Below, in pieces: positions 16,811 through 25,582 of a stretch of 36,886 bases of DNA. The stretch comes from a bacterium. Lineage in GTDB: Bacteria; Desulfobacterota; S145-22. The stretch's first letter is position 1, and each line of letters starts with the position of its first letter. The notes beneath the pieces are model-generated. The model did no database searches, was not told the origin of the DNA, and saw only the letters and a program-made list of their open reading frames with translations. The DNA lies in the NCBI GenBank assembly GCA_026986155.1, contig JALSPC010000109.1, positions 1 through 36,886 on the forward strand, given 5' to 3'. The position numbers and the translations under genes were made by a program.

Positions 16811-17469
16811 TGGCCGCATTCATCGCGGTGGTGGATTACGGTCGCGGAAACCTCCGGAGCGTGGCCAAGGCCCTGGAGGCGGTGGATCTCCGGGTCCGCG
16901 TGACCCAGTCGCCTCGCGTCATCCGGGAGGCAGCCGCCCTTGTCGTGCCGGGACAGGGGGCCTTCGACGACTGCATGGCCACCCTGCGGACCCTCAACCT
17001 GTTGCCCGCCATTCAACGATTCATCCGGGCGGGGAAACCCTACCTGGGCATCTGCGTCGGCCTCCAGATCCTCTACACGGAGAGTGAGGAACACGGCCGG
17101 CACGCGGGGCTGGACATTGTCCCCGGGCATGTGACCCGGTTCCCCGAAACGCTCGCGGACCCGAAGGGGAACCGGCTCAAAATTCCCCACATGGGCTGGA
17201 ACCAGGTCGCCCAGGTCTCTCTCCCCATCCCGCTCTGGGACGACATCCCGGACAAGAGTTTCTTTTATTTCGTCCATTCTTACTACGGGATTCCCGAAAA
17301 GGAAACGCATGCGGCGGGTTGGACAGAGTACGGAATTACCTTTGCCTCCGCCGTCCATCGTGATAACCTGTTCGCCGTGCAGTTCCACCCGGAAAAGAGC
17401 CAGAAGCTCGGCCTGATCCTGCTCAGGAACTTCGGCCGATGGGTGGGAAAGGAGGTCTTTGCCTCGTGA
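16810..17469 (+). CDS. hisH: Imidazole glycerol phosphate synthase, glutaminase subunit
   Basis: Releases ammonia from glutamine for HisF, encoded about 3.5 kb downstream. Start at 16810 gives MAAFIAVVDYGRGNLRS, the family N-terminus. The nucleophile is Cys82 in YLGICVGLQILY, and the His-Glu pair is in VQFHPEKS near residue 195. 219 residues. It is separated from hisA and hisF by Kdo and carbon-metabolism genes, unlike the usual hisH-hisA-hisF order. Confidence 0.97.
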   Translation: MAAFIAVVDYGRGNLRSVAKALEAVDLRVRVTQSPRVIREAAALVVPGQGAFDDCMATLRTLNLLPAIQRFIRAGKPYLGICVGLQILYTESEEHGRHAGLDIVPGHVTRFPETLADPKGNRLKIPHMGWNQVAQVSLPIPLWDDIPDKSFFYFVHSYYGIPEKETHAAGWTEYGITFASAVHRDNLFAVQFHPEKSQKLGLILLRNFGRWVGKEVFAS

Positions 17470-18305
17470 AAACGGTCCATGTCGGCGCGATTCCCCTCGG
17501 GAAGGGGCATCCCCTTGTTCTCATCTCCGGCCCCTGCGTCATCGAGACGGAGGAGATTGCCCTGAGGACGGCGGAGGCATTGAAAGAGATCTGCGAGGAA
17601 CTAAAAATCCCCCTCATCTACAAGTCGTCCTTCGAGAAGGACAACCGGAGCGCGGCGGGGAACTACCGGGGTCCTGGCCTTCAGGAGGGACTGCGCATTC
17701 TCGAAAAGGTGAAGACGGCCTTCGGGATTCCCGTTCTGTCCGATGTCCACCGGGAGACGGACATCCCCGCCGCGGCGGAGGTCCTCGATGTCATCCAGAT
17801 TCCCGCTTTTCTCTGTCAGCAGACGAGCCTTCTGATTGCCGCGGGGAAAACGGGAAAACCCATCAACGTGAAGAAGGGCCAGTTCCTCGCGCCGGACGGC
17901 ATGAAAAGTCCCATCAACAAGCTCGAGTTCACGGGAAACGACCGTATTCTCCTGACGGAACGGGGCGCCTGTTTCGGCTACTACCAACTGGTCGCCGACA
18001 TGCGGGCCATCCCCATCATGCAGTCCCTCGGATACCCCGTGGTCTTCGATGCCACGCACATCGTCCGCATCTACGGGGTCCCGAGCAAGGATCCCCAGGG
18101 GGGACAGCCGGGATTTGTCCCCACGCTGGTCCATGCCGGTGTCGCCGCGGGATGCGACGCCCTCTTCCTGGAGACCCATCCCTGTGTGGAGGAGGCCCTT
18201 TGCGACGCCTCCAGCATGATCCCCCTGGATCGTCTGAAACCCCTGTTGAAGCGGGCCAAGGCCCTCGCCGACCTGGTTCGTTCCTGGGAGGGTCAAGATG
18301 ACTGA
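17466..18305 (+). CDS. kdsA: 3-deoxy-8-phosphooctulonate (Kdo-8-P) synthase
   Basis: Condenses PEP with arabinose-5-phosphate, first step to Kdo of lipopolysaccharide. Start is GTG at 17466, overlapping the hisH stop (GTGA), with GGAGG ten bases upstream. Hallmarks: LISGPCVIE, IYKSSFEKDNRSA, VFDATHIVR and the metal-site region FLETHPCVEEALCD. 279 residues. It is followed, with an 8-bp overlap, by kdsC, which acts two steps later (same pathway). Confidence 0.96.
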   Translation: MKTVHVGAIPLGKGHPLVLISGPCVIETEEIALRTAEALKEICEELKIPLIYKSSFEKDNRSAAGNYRGPGLQEGLRILEKVKTAFGIPVLSDVHRETDIPAAAEVLDVIQIPAFLCQQTSLLIAAGKTGKPINVKKGQFLAPDGMKSPINKLEFTGNDRILLTERGACFGYYQLVADMRAIPIMQSLGYPVVFDATHIVRIYGVPSKDPQGGQPGFVPTLVHAGVAAGCDALFLETHPCVEEALCDASSMIPLDRLKPLLKRAKALADLVRSWEGQDD

Positions 18306-18846
18306 ATCGGCCCTGCCTTTCGATAAGGTTCACGTCCTCCTGATGGACGTGGACGGGGTCCTCACGGGTGGCGGCATCTACCTGGGAAGCCAGGAGATGG
18401 AGTTCAAGCGCTTCCACGTGCATGACGGCATGGGAATCACCCTCCTCAGGACCGCGGGGCTGCGCGTGGGTATCCTGACGGGACGGACCTCCGAGGCAGT
18501 GACCCTCCGTAGCAAGGAGCTGGAAATGGACATCGTCTATCAGGGCAGCCACAACAAGCTGAAAGGCTACGCCTACCTGAAAGAACGTTACGGATTCGAG
18601 GATCACGAGGTCCTCTACGTGGGCGACGACATCCAGGACATCCCCATCATGAAACGGGTCGCCATCCCCGTCACCGTGAAGGACGGCGACGACGAGGTCA
18701 AGCGCTACGCCGCCTACGTCACGGAGAAACGGGCCGGGGACGGCGCGATCCGCGAGATTGCCAACTGGTTCCTCAAGAACCGGGGAGACTACGCGAAAGT
18801 CATTGAAAAAATGTTAAACAAGTGGGAGGAGGAGATTAAATCGTGA
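18298..18846 (+). CDS. kdsC: Kdo-8-phosphate phosphatase (HAD family)
   Basis: Hydrolyses Kdo-8-P to Kdo. The HAD nucleophile motif is LLMDVDGVLTGG (Asp17, Asp19), with ILTGRTS as motif II and VGDDIQDIPIM as motif III/IV. Small C0-type HAD of 182 residues, which usually forms a tetramer. It overlaps both kdsA and the next gene by a few bases. Confidence 0.94.
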   Translation: MTESALPFDKVHVLLMDVDGVLTGGGIYLGSQEMEFKRFHVHDGMGITLLRTAGLRVGILTGRTSEAVTLRSKELEMDIVYQGSHNKLKGYAYLKERYGFEDHEVLYVGDDIQDIPIMKRVAIPVTVKDGDDEVKRYAAYVTEKRAGDGAIREIANWFLKNRGDYAKVIEKMLNKWEEEIKS

Positions 18847-19490
18847 AAATATTCCTGGACACCGCGGATACCGACGTCATAAAGGAATTCAAGGAAATGG
18901 GCCTGGTGGACGGCATCACTACCAATCCCACCCTCATCGCCCGGACCGGCCGCAAGTTCGGTGAGGTCATCAGGGACATCTGTGCCATCGTGGACGGCCC
19001 CGTCAACGCGGAGGTCACCGCGGCCACGGCCGATGGAATCCTCGACGAGGCCAGGGAGATCCGGAAGTGGGGGGAACAGATTGTCATCAAGATACCCATG
19101 AACCGGGAGGGACTCCGGGCGGTGTGGCGCCTCTCCGAGGAAGGCATTCCCACCACGGTAACCCTCATCTTTTCCGTGCCCCAGGCCATTCTGGCGGCTA
19201 AGGCGGGGGCGCGCTATCTCTGCCCCTTCGTGGGCCGTCTTGACGATATCGCCAGCGAGGGGACGTCCCTTCTCTACGACATCACCGCGGTTCTCGGCCA
19301 GTATCCCGAGTGGGACTGCGAGGTGATGGCGGCCAGCGTGCGGCACCCCATCCACGTGGTGGAGGCGGCGCGCGCAGGGGTGGACGTGATTACTATTCCC
19401 CCGAAGGTCATCGATCAGATGCTTTCCCATCCCCTCACAGACCGGGGCATCGCGCAGTTTTTAAAAGACGCCGCATTATGTTATTCTTAA
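18843..19490 (+). CDS. tal: TalC-type transaldolase (fructose-6-phosphate-aldolase-like)
   Basis: Single-domain class I aldolase of 215 residues. Schiff-base Lys83 lies in IVIKIPMN; GITTNPTLIA near the start is diagnostic. At the position of E. coli FSA Tyr131 it has Phe129 (CPFVGRLDD). Phe at this position marks transaldolases, so pentose-phosphate transaldolase is more likely than F6P aldolase. It starts with GTG overlapping the kdsC stop. In this operon it could supply pentose phosphates toward arabinose-5-phosphate. Confidence 0.92.
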   Translation: MKIFLDTADTDVIKEFKEMGLVDGITTNPTLIARTGRKFGEVIRDICAIVDGPVNAEVTAATADGILDEAREIRKWGEQIVIKIPMNREGLRAVWRLSEEGIPTTVTLIFSVPQAILAAKAGARYLCPFVGRLDDIASEGTSLLYDITAVLGQYPEWDCEVMAASVRHPIHVVEAARAGVDVITIPPKVIDQMLSHPLTDRGIAQFLKDAALCYS

Positions 19491-19522
19491 TAAAAACGGT
19501 TTAACAAAAAGGGGGTAGAATC

Positions 19523-20191
19523 ATGAAGCGATGGAAGGCAATCTGTGTCGTCCTGGTCCTGCTTCTTCCCGTCGGTTTCATGGGAGGATGCGCGAACGAA
19601 TCGAAAAAACCCATGACGCTTTCCTCCAGCGTCTATTCCAACAAGCTCGTGGTCATCCCCTTCCAGGCCGTATCCGCCAAGGGGTCTATCGCGGCCTGCC
19701 CCATCTGCGGCGGGAACAACCCGGCGGGCCCCATCGCGCCGGATGCCACGGGCGTCTTGACCGACATGCTGGTTACGGGCCTGTCCCGGCGCGGATTCGT
19801 CATTGTCCCCATGGGTGAAGTCGACGAGGCGCTCCTGGGAATCGGCGAGAAAAAGGCGGCGGCCTATCCCATCGACGCGGCGAAGAAACTGGCCAAGAAG
19901 TTCAAGGCGAAATTGGTCATGGCGGGGGCCGTCTTCGAATACAGGTCCCGGGAGGGAAGCTCCATCGGCGTGGAAAAACCGGCGGCCGTCTCCTTCAGCC
20001 TCCACCTCATCGACGGGGAGACGGGGCGCATCCTCTGGAAGGACAGGTACTACGAGGCGCAGAAACCGCTCAGCGAGGATATCACCAACATCGGGAAGTT
20101 CATCAAGCGGAGCGGCAAGTGGGTCACGGCCCGCCGGCTGGCCTACGACGGGATGAACACCCTCCTGGACAACATGCCGGACTTTCAATGA
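19523..20191 (+). CDS. Lipoprotein of unknown function with a CPICGG motif
   Basis: 222 residues with a lipoprotein signal: hydrophobic core 7-20, then GFMGGC with Cys23. The mature part resembles periplasmic CsgG/LpoB-like lipoproteins that begin with a strand such as KLVVIPFQ, have a TDMLVTGLSRRGFVIVP helix-strand pair, and later KFKAKLVMAGAVFEYRS and GRILWKDRYYE. The insertion AACPICGGNN with Cys59 and Cys62 is unusual and might bind metal or form a disulfide. It is followed immediately (ATGA overlap) by hisA. The family assignment is tentative; an outer-membrane-assembly role is a guess from the fold resemblance. Confidence 0.8.
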   Translation: MKRWKAICVVLVLLLPVGFMGGCANESKKPMTLSSSVYSNKLVVIPFQAVSAKGSIAACPICGGNNPAGPIAPDATGVLTDMLVTGLSRRGFVIVPMGEVDEALLGIGEKKAAAYPIDAAKKLAKKFKAKLVMAGAVFEYRSREGSSIGVEKPAAVSFSLHLIDGETGRILWKDRYYEAQKPLSEDITNIGKFIKRSGKWVTARRLAYDGMNTLLDNMPDFQ

Positions 20192-20931
20192 TCCCCATCC
20201 CCGCCATTGACCTGAAAGGGGGCCGGTGCGTCCGGCTCTTTCAGGGGAAAATGAACGAAGAGACAGTCTACGGGGACGACCCCGTGGCCATGGCCCGGAA
20301 GTGGGAGCGAGAGGGGGCCGAAAGGCTTCACCTCGTCGACCTGGACGGAGCCGTGCAGGGGCGCCCCGTTCACGATACCGTTATCCGTGAAATCGCCCGG
20401 GCGGTGGATATCCCCGTGGAGGTGGGCGGGGGAATCCGCACCCTCGACCACGTCGCGGCCTTCCTGGCAGCGGGGATCCAGACGGTCATCATGGGCACCG
20501 TGGCCTTCCTGAAACCCGACCTGCTCGCGGAAGCGGCGGCGCGTTTCCCCGGCCAGGTCGCCGTCGGCATGGACACTCGGGACGACACCATCGCGGTCAA
20601 GGGGTGGCAATCGACCATCCCCGAAAAGATGGCACCCTGGATCCAACGCCTTAACTCCCTTCCCCTCTCGGCCCTTATTCACACGGACATCAGCCGGGAC
20701 GGAACCCAGCAGGGAGCCAACACCCGCGCTCTCCGGGTCGTCCTGGAAATGAGCCGGCACCCCGTCATTGCCTCGGGAGGGGTGGGAAATCTGCGTGACC
20801 TGAAGGCCCTCAAGGCCCTTGCCTCGGATGTGGGCAGGGATTTTTTCGGCGTCATCGTGGGACGGGCCCTCTACGAGGGGACCCTCAGCCTGGCCCAGGC
20901 CGCGGCCTGTCTGGAGAGAGACGCGTGTTAG
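20188..20931 (+). CDS. hisA: Phosphoribosylformimino-AICAR-phosphate isomerase
   Basis: Fourth step of histidine synthesis, an Amadori rearrangement in a (beta/alpha)8 barrel. Start at 20188 gives [17 protein letters not shown] with the catalytic Asp8; the second catalytic Asp is in [12 protein letters not shown]; phosphate loops ASGGVGN and VGRALYEG are present. 247 residues. ATG overlaps the lipoprotein stop, and its own stop overlaps hisF. Confidence 0.97.
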   Translation: MIPIPAIDLKGGRCVRLFQGKMNEETVYGDDPVAMARKWEREGAERLHLVDLDGAVQGRPVHDTVIREIARAVDIPVEVGGGIRTLDHVAAFLAAGIQTVIMGTVAFLKPDLLAEAAARFPGQVAVGMDTRDDTIAVKGWQSTIPEKMAPWIQRLNSLPLSALIHTDISRDGTQQGANTRALRVVLEMSRHPVIASGGVGNLRDLKALKALASDVGRDFFGVIVGRALYEGTLSLAQAAACLERDAC

Positions 20932-21680
20932 CGAAACGCATCATCCCCTGCCTCGACGTGAAGGACGGGCAGGTGGTCAAGGGTGTCAACTTCGTCAACC
21001 TGGTGGAGGCGGGAGACCCTGTTCAGCATGCCCGCTTCTACGACGCCGAGGGGGCCGACGAACTCACCTACCTGGATATCACCGCCTCTCACGAGGAACG
21101 GGACATATTCTACAATGTGGTGAGCCGGACCGCCGAGGCCGTCTTCATGCCCTTGACGGTGGGCGGCGGCGTCCGAACCATCGATGACATCCGGAAACTC
21201 CTCCTGGCGGGCGCCGACAAGGTCTCCATCAATACCGCCGCGGTGGCGCGCCCCGAGCTGGTCGCCGAGGCGGCGAGAAAATTCGGAAGCCAATGCATCG
21301 TGGTGGCGGTGGACGCCAAGTGGCGGGGGGATCACTACGAGATCTTCACTCACGGGGGACGAAAGCCCACGGGGATCGAGGCCATCGGCTGGTGCCGGAA
21401 GATGGCCGAACTGGGGGCGGGCGAGATCCTCCTCACCAGCATGGACCGGGACGGAACCAAGAAGGGCTACGACATCGCCCTGACCCGCCAAGTGGCCGAC
21501 GCCGTTCCCATCCCCGTCATCGCGTCGGGAGGAGTGGGCGCGTTGCCGCACCTTTACGAGGGCATCGTCCAGGGAGGGGCCGACGCGCTCCTGGCCGCCT
21601 CCATCTTTCACTTCCGAACCCATTCCATCCGGGAAGCCAAGCGTTACCTCGCCAAGCGGGGCGTTCCCGTCCGGCTCTGA
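20925..21680 (+). CDS. hisF: Imidazole glycerol phosphate synthase, cyclase subunit
   Basis: Uses ammonia from HisH to form imidazole-glycerol phosphate and AICAR. Catalytic Asp11 in [14 protein letters not shown] and the second Asp in [13 protein letters not shown] are intact. 251 residues, start GTG overlapping hisA by 7 bp. It is the last gene of the plus-strand block and converges with the histidine kinase gene 16 bp away. No hisI/hisE follows. Confidence 0.97.
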   Translation: MLAKRIIPCLDVKDGQVVKGVNFVNLVEAGDPVQHARFYDAEGADELTYLDITASHEERDIFYNVVSRTAEAVFMPLTVGGGVRTIDDIRKLLLAGADKVSINTAAVARPELVAEAARKFGSQCIVVAVDAKWRGDHYEIFTHGGRKPTGIEAIGWCRKMAELGAGEILLTSMDRDGTKKGYDIALTRQVADAVPIPVIASGGVGALPHLYEGIVQGGADALLAASIFHFRTHSIREAKRYLAKRGVPVRL

Positions 21681-21696
21681 GGGCGTTCCACCGGGG

Positions 21697-22812
21697 CTAC
21701 CGCTTGGGATAGGAAGGCAAAGGCGCCTTCAGGATGAGCGGCAGGGTCAGGGTGACGGTGGTTCCCTTTCCCTCCTCGCTATCGATCTCGACGCGTCCCT
21801 GCATGTCCCGGATATGCCGGTAAACCAGGGCCAGGCCAAGCCCGATCCGATAGGGCTTGGTGGTGTAGAAGGGGTCCATCACCTTGTCCAACTCCTCGGG
21901 GGGTATCCCGATCCCGTTGTCCTTCACCTTTATCCAGAGGATCCCTTCCTCCGCGTCCAGTCCCGTCAATATCTGGATCCGTCCTTTGCGACCTTCCGGG
22001 ATGGCGTCCACCGCATTTTCGAAGAGGTTCTTGAAAACGTTTTTCAGACCCTGGATACTGGCCCGGATCAAAGGGATCTGGTCGTTTTCGGAGACTTCAA
22101 ACACGACATCCTTGCCCGGGGCCTTCCGGAGGCAGGCCACGAATTCCGTCGCTACCTCCCTGAGCAGCTTGACGAGATCCACGTATTCGTATTCCCCCCT
22201 GGCTGGAATCTCGAACTCCGTCACCTGGTCGATGATACGCTCCAGCCGATTGACCTCACGGATGATTCGATCCACGTATTCCTGGCAGAGCGGGTCGTTC
22301 GGATGTTTCTTTTTGATCCGGTGGGCGAACCCGCCGATCACCGTCAAGGGATTGCGGAACTCGTGGGCGATGCGGTCGGCCAGCCGCCCCAAGGCAGCGA
22401 ATTTTTCGCTCTCCAGGAGCTGGATCTGGAGCTGCCGGATGCTGAGGAGGGAGTAGATCTTGGCGTACAACTCCTCTACGGGAAGAAACCGGGACACGTA
22501 GGCGTCGGCGGCGAGTCCGAAGGCCTCCAGCCTTTCCGCTTTGACGTCCTTCCCGTCCAGGACGAGAATGAGGATGCTTTGGGTCTCTATCTGCCCCTTC
22601 AGAATTTTGCAGATTTCCTGGACATCGATATCGGGAGGGGAATCGTAAAGAATCACCAGGTCGGGGTGCTTCAGGCTCGTCCGGTAGATAATGTCGGCGG
22701 TTCCGCCCTCCACGAGAACCGGAGAAAAGCCGCGCGTTTTCAGGTAATTGTAGAGGCGGCGGGACTCGACGGACTGGTCGAAAGAAAAGAGAATGTTTCT
22801 TCGACGAATCAT
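21697..22812 (-). CDS. Sensor histidine kinase with degenerate N-terminal receiver
   Basis: 371 residues from the ATG at 22812 (a GTG 15 codons upstream is possible; neither has a strong ribosome site). Residues 5-120 resemble a CheY-like receiver, but the phospho-acceptor position is Tyr56 (DLVILYDSPP), only one acidic residue (Asp12) remains in the N-terminal pocket and the conserved Lys is Arg108. The kinase core is intact: H-box IAHEFRNPL (His150), N-box NLFENAVDA, DNGIGIPPEE, FYTTKPYRIGLGLAL. No membrane segment, so it is cytosolic. No response regulator is adjacent; the nearest signalling gene is the divergent HDOD protein. Confidence 0.9.
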   Translation of the reverse strand: MIRRRNILFSFDQSVESRRLYNYLKTRGFSPVLVEGGTADIIYRTSLKHPDLVILYDSPPDIDVQEICKILKGQIETQSILILVLDGKDVKAERLEAFGLAADAYVSRFLPVEELYAKIYSLLSIRQLQIQLLESEKFAALGRLADRIAHEFRNPLTVIGGFAHRIKKKHPNDPLCQEYVDRIIREVNRLERIIDQVTEFEIPARGEYEYVDLVKLLREVATEFVACLRKAPGKDVVFEVSENDQIPLIRASIQGLKNVFKNLFENAVDAIPEGRKGRIQILTGLDAEEGILWIKVKDNGIGIPPEELDKVMDPFYTTKPYRIGLGLALVYRHIRDMQGRVEIDSEEGKGTTVTLTLPLILKAPLPSYPKR

Positions 22813-23062
22813 GGTCCCGGCCGTTTCCCGTTTTGGAACATTGCCTTTTTCTACCACCTTTGCGAGGTAAAATCAAAACAGGAAGGGCAGAAAAACAAGA
22901 CCTCGCTTGTCATTTTTTCCCGGCATTACCCTAAACGTCTTGCAGTTTTGAACGTCCTGTTATACATGAATAAAAAAAGAGAAGGAAGTTTAGTTTATTC
23001 ATAACCATCCGACAAGACTGTTATGGAACGAAGAGGACCTTCCCCACATCGGGGAAGTAAGG

Positions 23063-23542
23063 GTGGTTGTGTCTGAAAGAAGGGTTTGCGCGATATTTCT
23101 CGGGAAGAAGGAGGAAGGAGAAATCGCCGCGTTTACGAGTAAATGTCCCCGAACGACACGGGTCACGAAAGGAAAGAGCACATTGCTTTCATCTGTTTTT
23201 GAATCTTTGCGGAGATACCTCCGGGGGGAGTTGAAATCCTTTGATCTCCCTACTGAATTCCTGTTCGGTTCACCTTTTCAACGAAAGGTATGGAACGCGC
23301 TTAAAACCATCCCTTACGGGAGGTGTGTTAGTTACCAGTGGGTGGCGAAAGAGATTGGACATCCTCGGGCCATGCGCGCCGTTGGCAACGCCGTCGGGAG
23401 CAACCCCCTTCCCATTCTCGTTCCCTGCCACAGGGTCATACGGAAAGATGGAAGCCTTGGAGGTTTCTCCTCGGGCCTTGAAATCAAAAAAGCCCTCCTG
23501 AAGATCGAAGGTTGTTTACAACCCATCAAGGAATCTCCATGA
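23063..23542 (+). CDS. ogt: Methylated-DNA-protein-cysteine methyltransferase
   Basis: Suicide repair protein that takes alkyl groups from O6-alkylguanine. Active-site PCHRV with Cys122, the helix-turn-helix arginine finger region RAMRAVGNA, and GGFSSGLEIKKALLKIEG are intact in 159 residues. The GTG at 23063 is the first standard start, but family-like sequence (LLWNEEDLPHIGEVR) continues upstream to a stop at 22991 without ATG, GTG or TTG. The true start may be non-standard or the N-terminus shortened. Its stop overlaps the HDOD gene (ATGA), linking DNA repair with a signalling protein. Confidence 0.9.
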   Translation: MVVSERRVCAIFLGKKEEGEIAAFTSKCPRTTRVTKGKSTLLSSVFESLRRYLRGELKSFDLPTEFLFGSPFQRKVWNALKTIPYGRCVSYQWVAKEIGHPRAMRAVGNAVGSNPLPILVPCHRVIRKDGSLGGFSSGLEIKKALLKIEGCLQPIKESP

Positions 23543-25563
23543 ATCCCCTCAAGGAAAAACTTCAATCCCTCCTCGATAAAGAGAAAGACACCCCAACGCT
23601 GCCCGAAATCGGCATCCAGGCCATGCAAATTGCCCTGGACGACAGTCTCGCGCAGAAAAAACTCGTTCGTCTCATCACGCGGTATCCCGACATTGCCTCC
23701 CGCGTAATCCATCTCGCGAACTCGCCGCTCTTCGGCCTGTCCGGACGCATTGCCTCCATCGAAAGGGCCGTGAATCTCCTGGGCATCGCCCCTATCCGGA
23801 GCCTTGTTCTAAGCCTGTCCGTTCTTATCGCCATGAACAGACAGAAGAAACAGATGATGACCCCCATTTTCAGGCAGCTTCAAGACAACTCTTTCGCGTG
23901 CGGCATCGGCGCCAGTCTCATCGCGGAATCTTCCGGATATCCCCGGCCGGACGAGGCATTTCTGACGGGCCTTCTCTGTCACATCGGGTACTTCTTCATC
24001 CTGACCCAACTTGACGAAGAATCGCACTTCAATTTGATCGAACAACACCTGAAAAATCCCTTCGATCCCAATCTGGAATCCCGAGAGAAAGAAAGTTTCG
24101 GATTCTCGCACGCCGAATTCGGCAGCCTCATCACGGCCAGGTGGTATCTCCCCAGTCATATCGTTGATTCCTTAAGGTTTCACCACGAGGATTTTCTCCG
24201 CAGCTCTCTGGAACCCAACACCCGAAAACTGATCCACATCATTCAAGGGTCGATTCGGCTCAATCACATCTTCGACGGGGTTGAAGAAAACGAGGAAAGT
24301 AAAGAATTCTTGACATTCGTGGATGAACGTTTGAGCATTTCGCCCCACGAATGCGACCGGATTCTGCTGGAATTCGATCAACATCTTTCCGAGGAAAGCA
24401 GCCTTTTCAAGCTGCCCGTCAAGCCAAGGAAGAGTTACCTCAACATCCTCAGGGAAAGCAACGAAAAGCTCTACGAAATCAGCCTCGATTATCTTCAAAC
24501 TTTGGAAGAAAATAAAAAACTTATCGAGGAGAATGAACGTATCACAAAGATACTTGAGATTCTTTTCAACAACTCTCCCGATGCCATTGTCGCAATAGAC
24601 GGGAGGGGAAGGCCCCTCATGATCAATAAAAGCATCGAGAAACTTGTCGGAATCTCCGCGGATGACTTCCTGTCCGGGGATGAAAACATCCTCGATTATT
24701 ACCCTCCGGGACTGGCTAGAAAGATTATGCGGATTCTCAAGAGTCATCAATACGGCCCGCCCGGTATTATCATGGATTACGAAACTTGTGTCCATGATCG
24801 CGATGGCAACGAAATTCCCGTGAGTTTCTCCGGCGCCCTTGTCGAGGAAGACGGAAAAGTTAAAATGACCATTGGGTTTCTCCGTGACATCAGGAAACGC
24901 AAGGCCATTCAGAAAGAATTGATAAATGCGCGGCGTTACTTCGATCTCATTTTCAACACCATCCCCGATGGTATCCGTGTCGTGGGTCATGATTTGACCG
25001 TTACGTTCGAAAACAAAAAACTCAAGGAAATGTTGGGAGAAGGGCTCGGGAAAAAATGTTATGAAACACATTTTCATGCGAATAAACCAAGGTCCAGGGT
25101 CTGTGAGGATTGCTGGCTGCCCATGGGAAAGACGGGACAGCCACAGACAAAAGAATACACTTCCAACGACGGAAAAACCTATTTGATTTCTTCATCAATC
25201 CTTGAAATGGAAGGACAGCCGCCGGCATCCGTCCAGGTCATCAACGACATCACAATGTTCAAGGAACAAAAACGCATCGAAACGGAACAACAAAAATTAA
25301 AGGCGGTCATGGAACTGGCGGGAGCCACCGCGCACGAGCTTAATCAACCCCTCACGGCCATCACCATGGGATTGGAGCTTGTTTCCAGGCAGCACCGGAA
25401 ACACCGTTCCGTTCCGGACGAAGTCATCAAGAACATCCTCGAAAACGTGGAAAAAATGAGCAAAATCATCAATCGCCTCTCAAAAATCACGCGCTATGAA
25501 ACACGAAGCTATATAAGCGCCATGAAGATCCTGGACATCGACGGTTCAAGCGAAAATTCCTAA
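23539..25563 (+). CDS. HDOD-PAS-PAS-DHp signalling protein lacking a kinase ATPase domain
   Basis: 674 residues; ATG at 23539 has AAGGA before it. Order: HDOD domain (about 20-215; LPEIGIQAMQIALDD, RVIHLANSPLFGLSGRIASI), helical linker with a coiled coil near 310-335, PAS1 (about 330-450; NSPDAIVAIDGRGRPLMINK), PAS2 (about 455-570; FNTIPDGIRVVGHDLTVTFE) with a Cys cluster KKCYE...VCEDC, then a histidine-kinase dimerisation helix pair with an H-box AGATAHELNQPLTAIT. The gene ends about 65 residues after the H-box (ITRYETRSYISAMKILDIDG), with no N, G1 or G2 boxes. The His may be phosphorylated by another kinase, or the DHp may serve only for dimerisation. Confidence 0.9.
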   Translation: MNPLKEKLQSLLDKEKDTPTLPEIGIQAMQIALDDSLAQKKLVRLITRYPDIASRVIHLANSPLFGLSGRIASIERAVNLLGIAPIRSLVLSLSVLIAMNRQKKQMMTPIFRQLQDNSFACGIGASLIAESSGYPRPDEAFLTGLLCHIGYFFILTQLDEESHFNLIEQHLKNPFDPNLESREKESFGFSHAEFGSLITARWYLPSHIVDSLRFHHEDFLRSSLEPNTRKLIHIIQGSIRLNHIFDGVEENEESKEFLTFVDERLSISPHECDRILLEFDQHLSEESSLFKLPVKPRKSYLNILRESNEKLYEISLDYLQTLEENKKLIEENERITKILEILFNNSPDAIVAIDGRGRPLMINKSIEKLVGISADDFLSGDENILDYYPPGLARKIMRILKSHQYGPPGIIMDYETCVHDRDGNEIPVSFSGALVEEDGKVKMTIGFLRDIRKRKAIQKELINARRYFDLIFNTIPDGIRVVGHDLTVTFENKKLKEMLGEGLGKKCYETHFHANKPRSRVCEDCWLPMGKTGQPQTKEYTSNDGKTYLISSSILEMEGQPPASVQVINDITMFKEQKRIETEQQKLKAVMELAGATAHELNQPLTAITMGLELVSRQHRKHRSVPDEVIKNILENVEKMSKIINRLSKITRYETRSYISAMKILDIDGSSENS

Positions 25564-25582
25564 TGGATAGAAACAATTTAAA

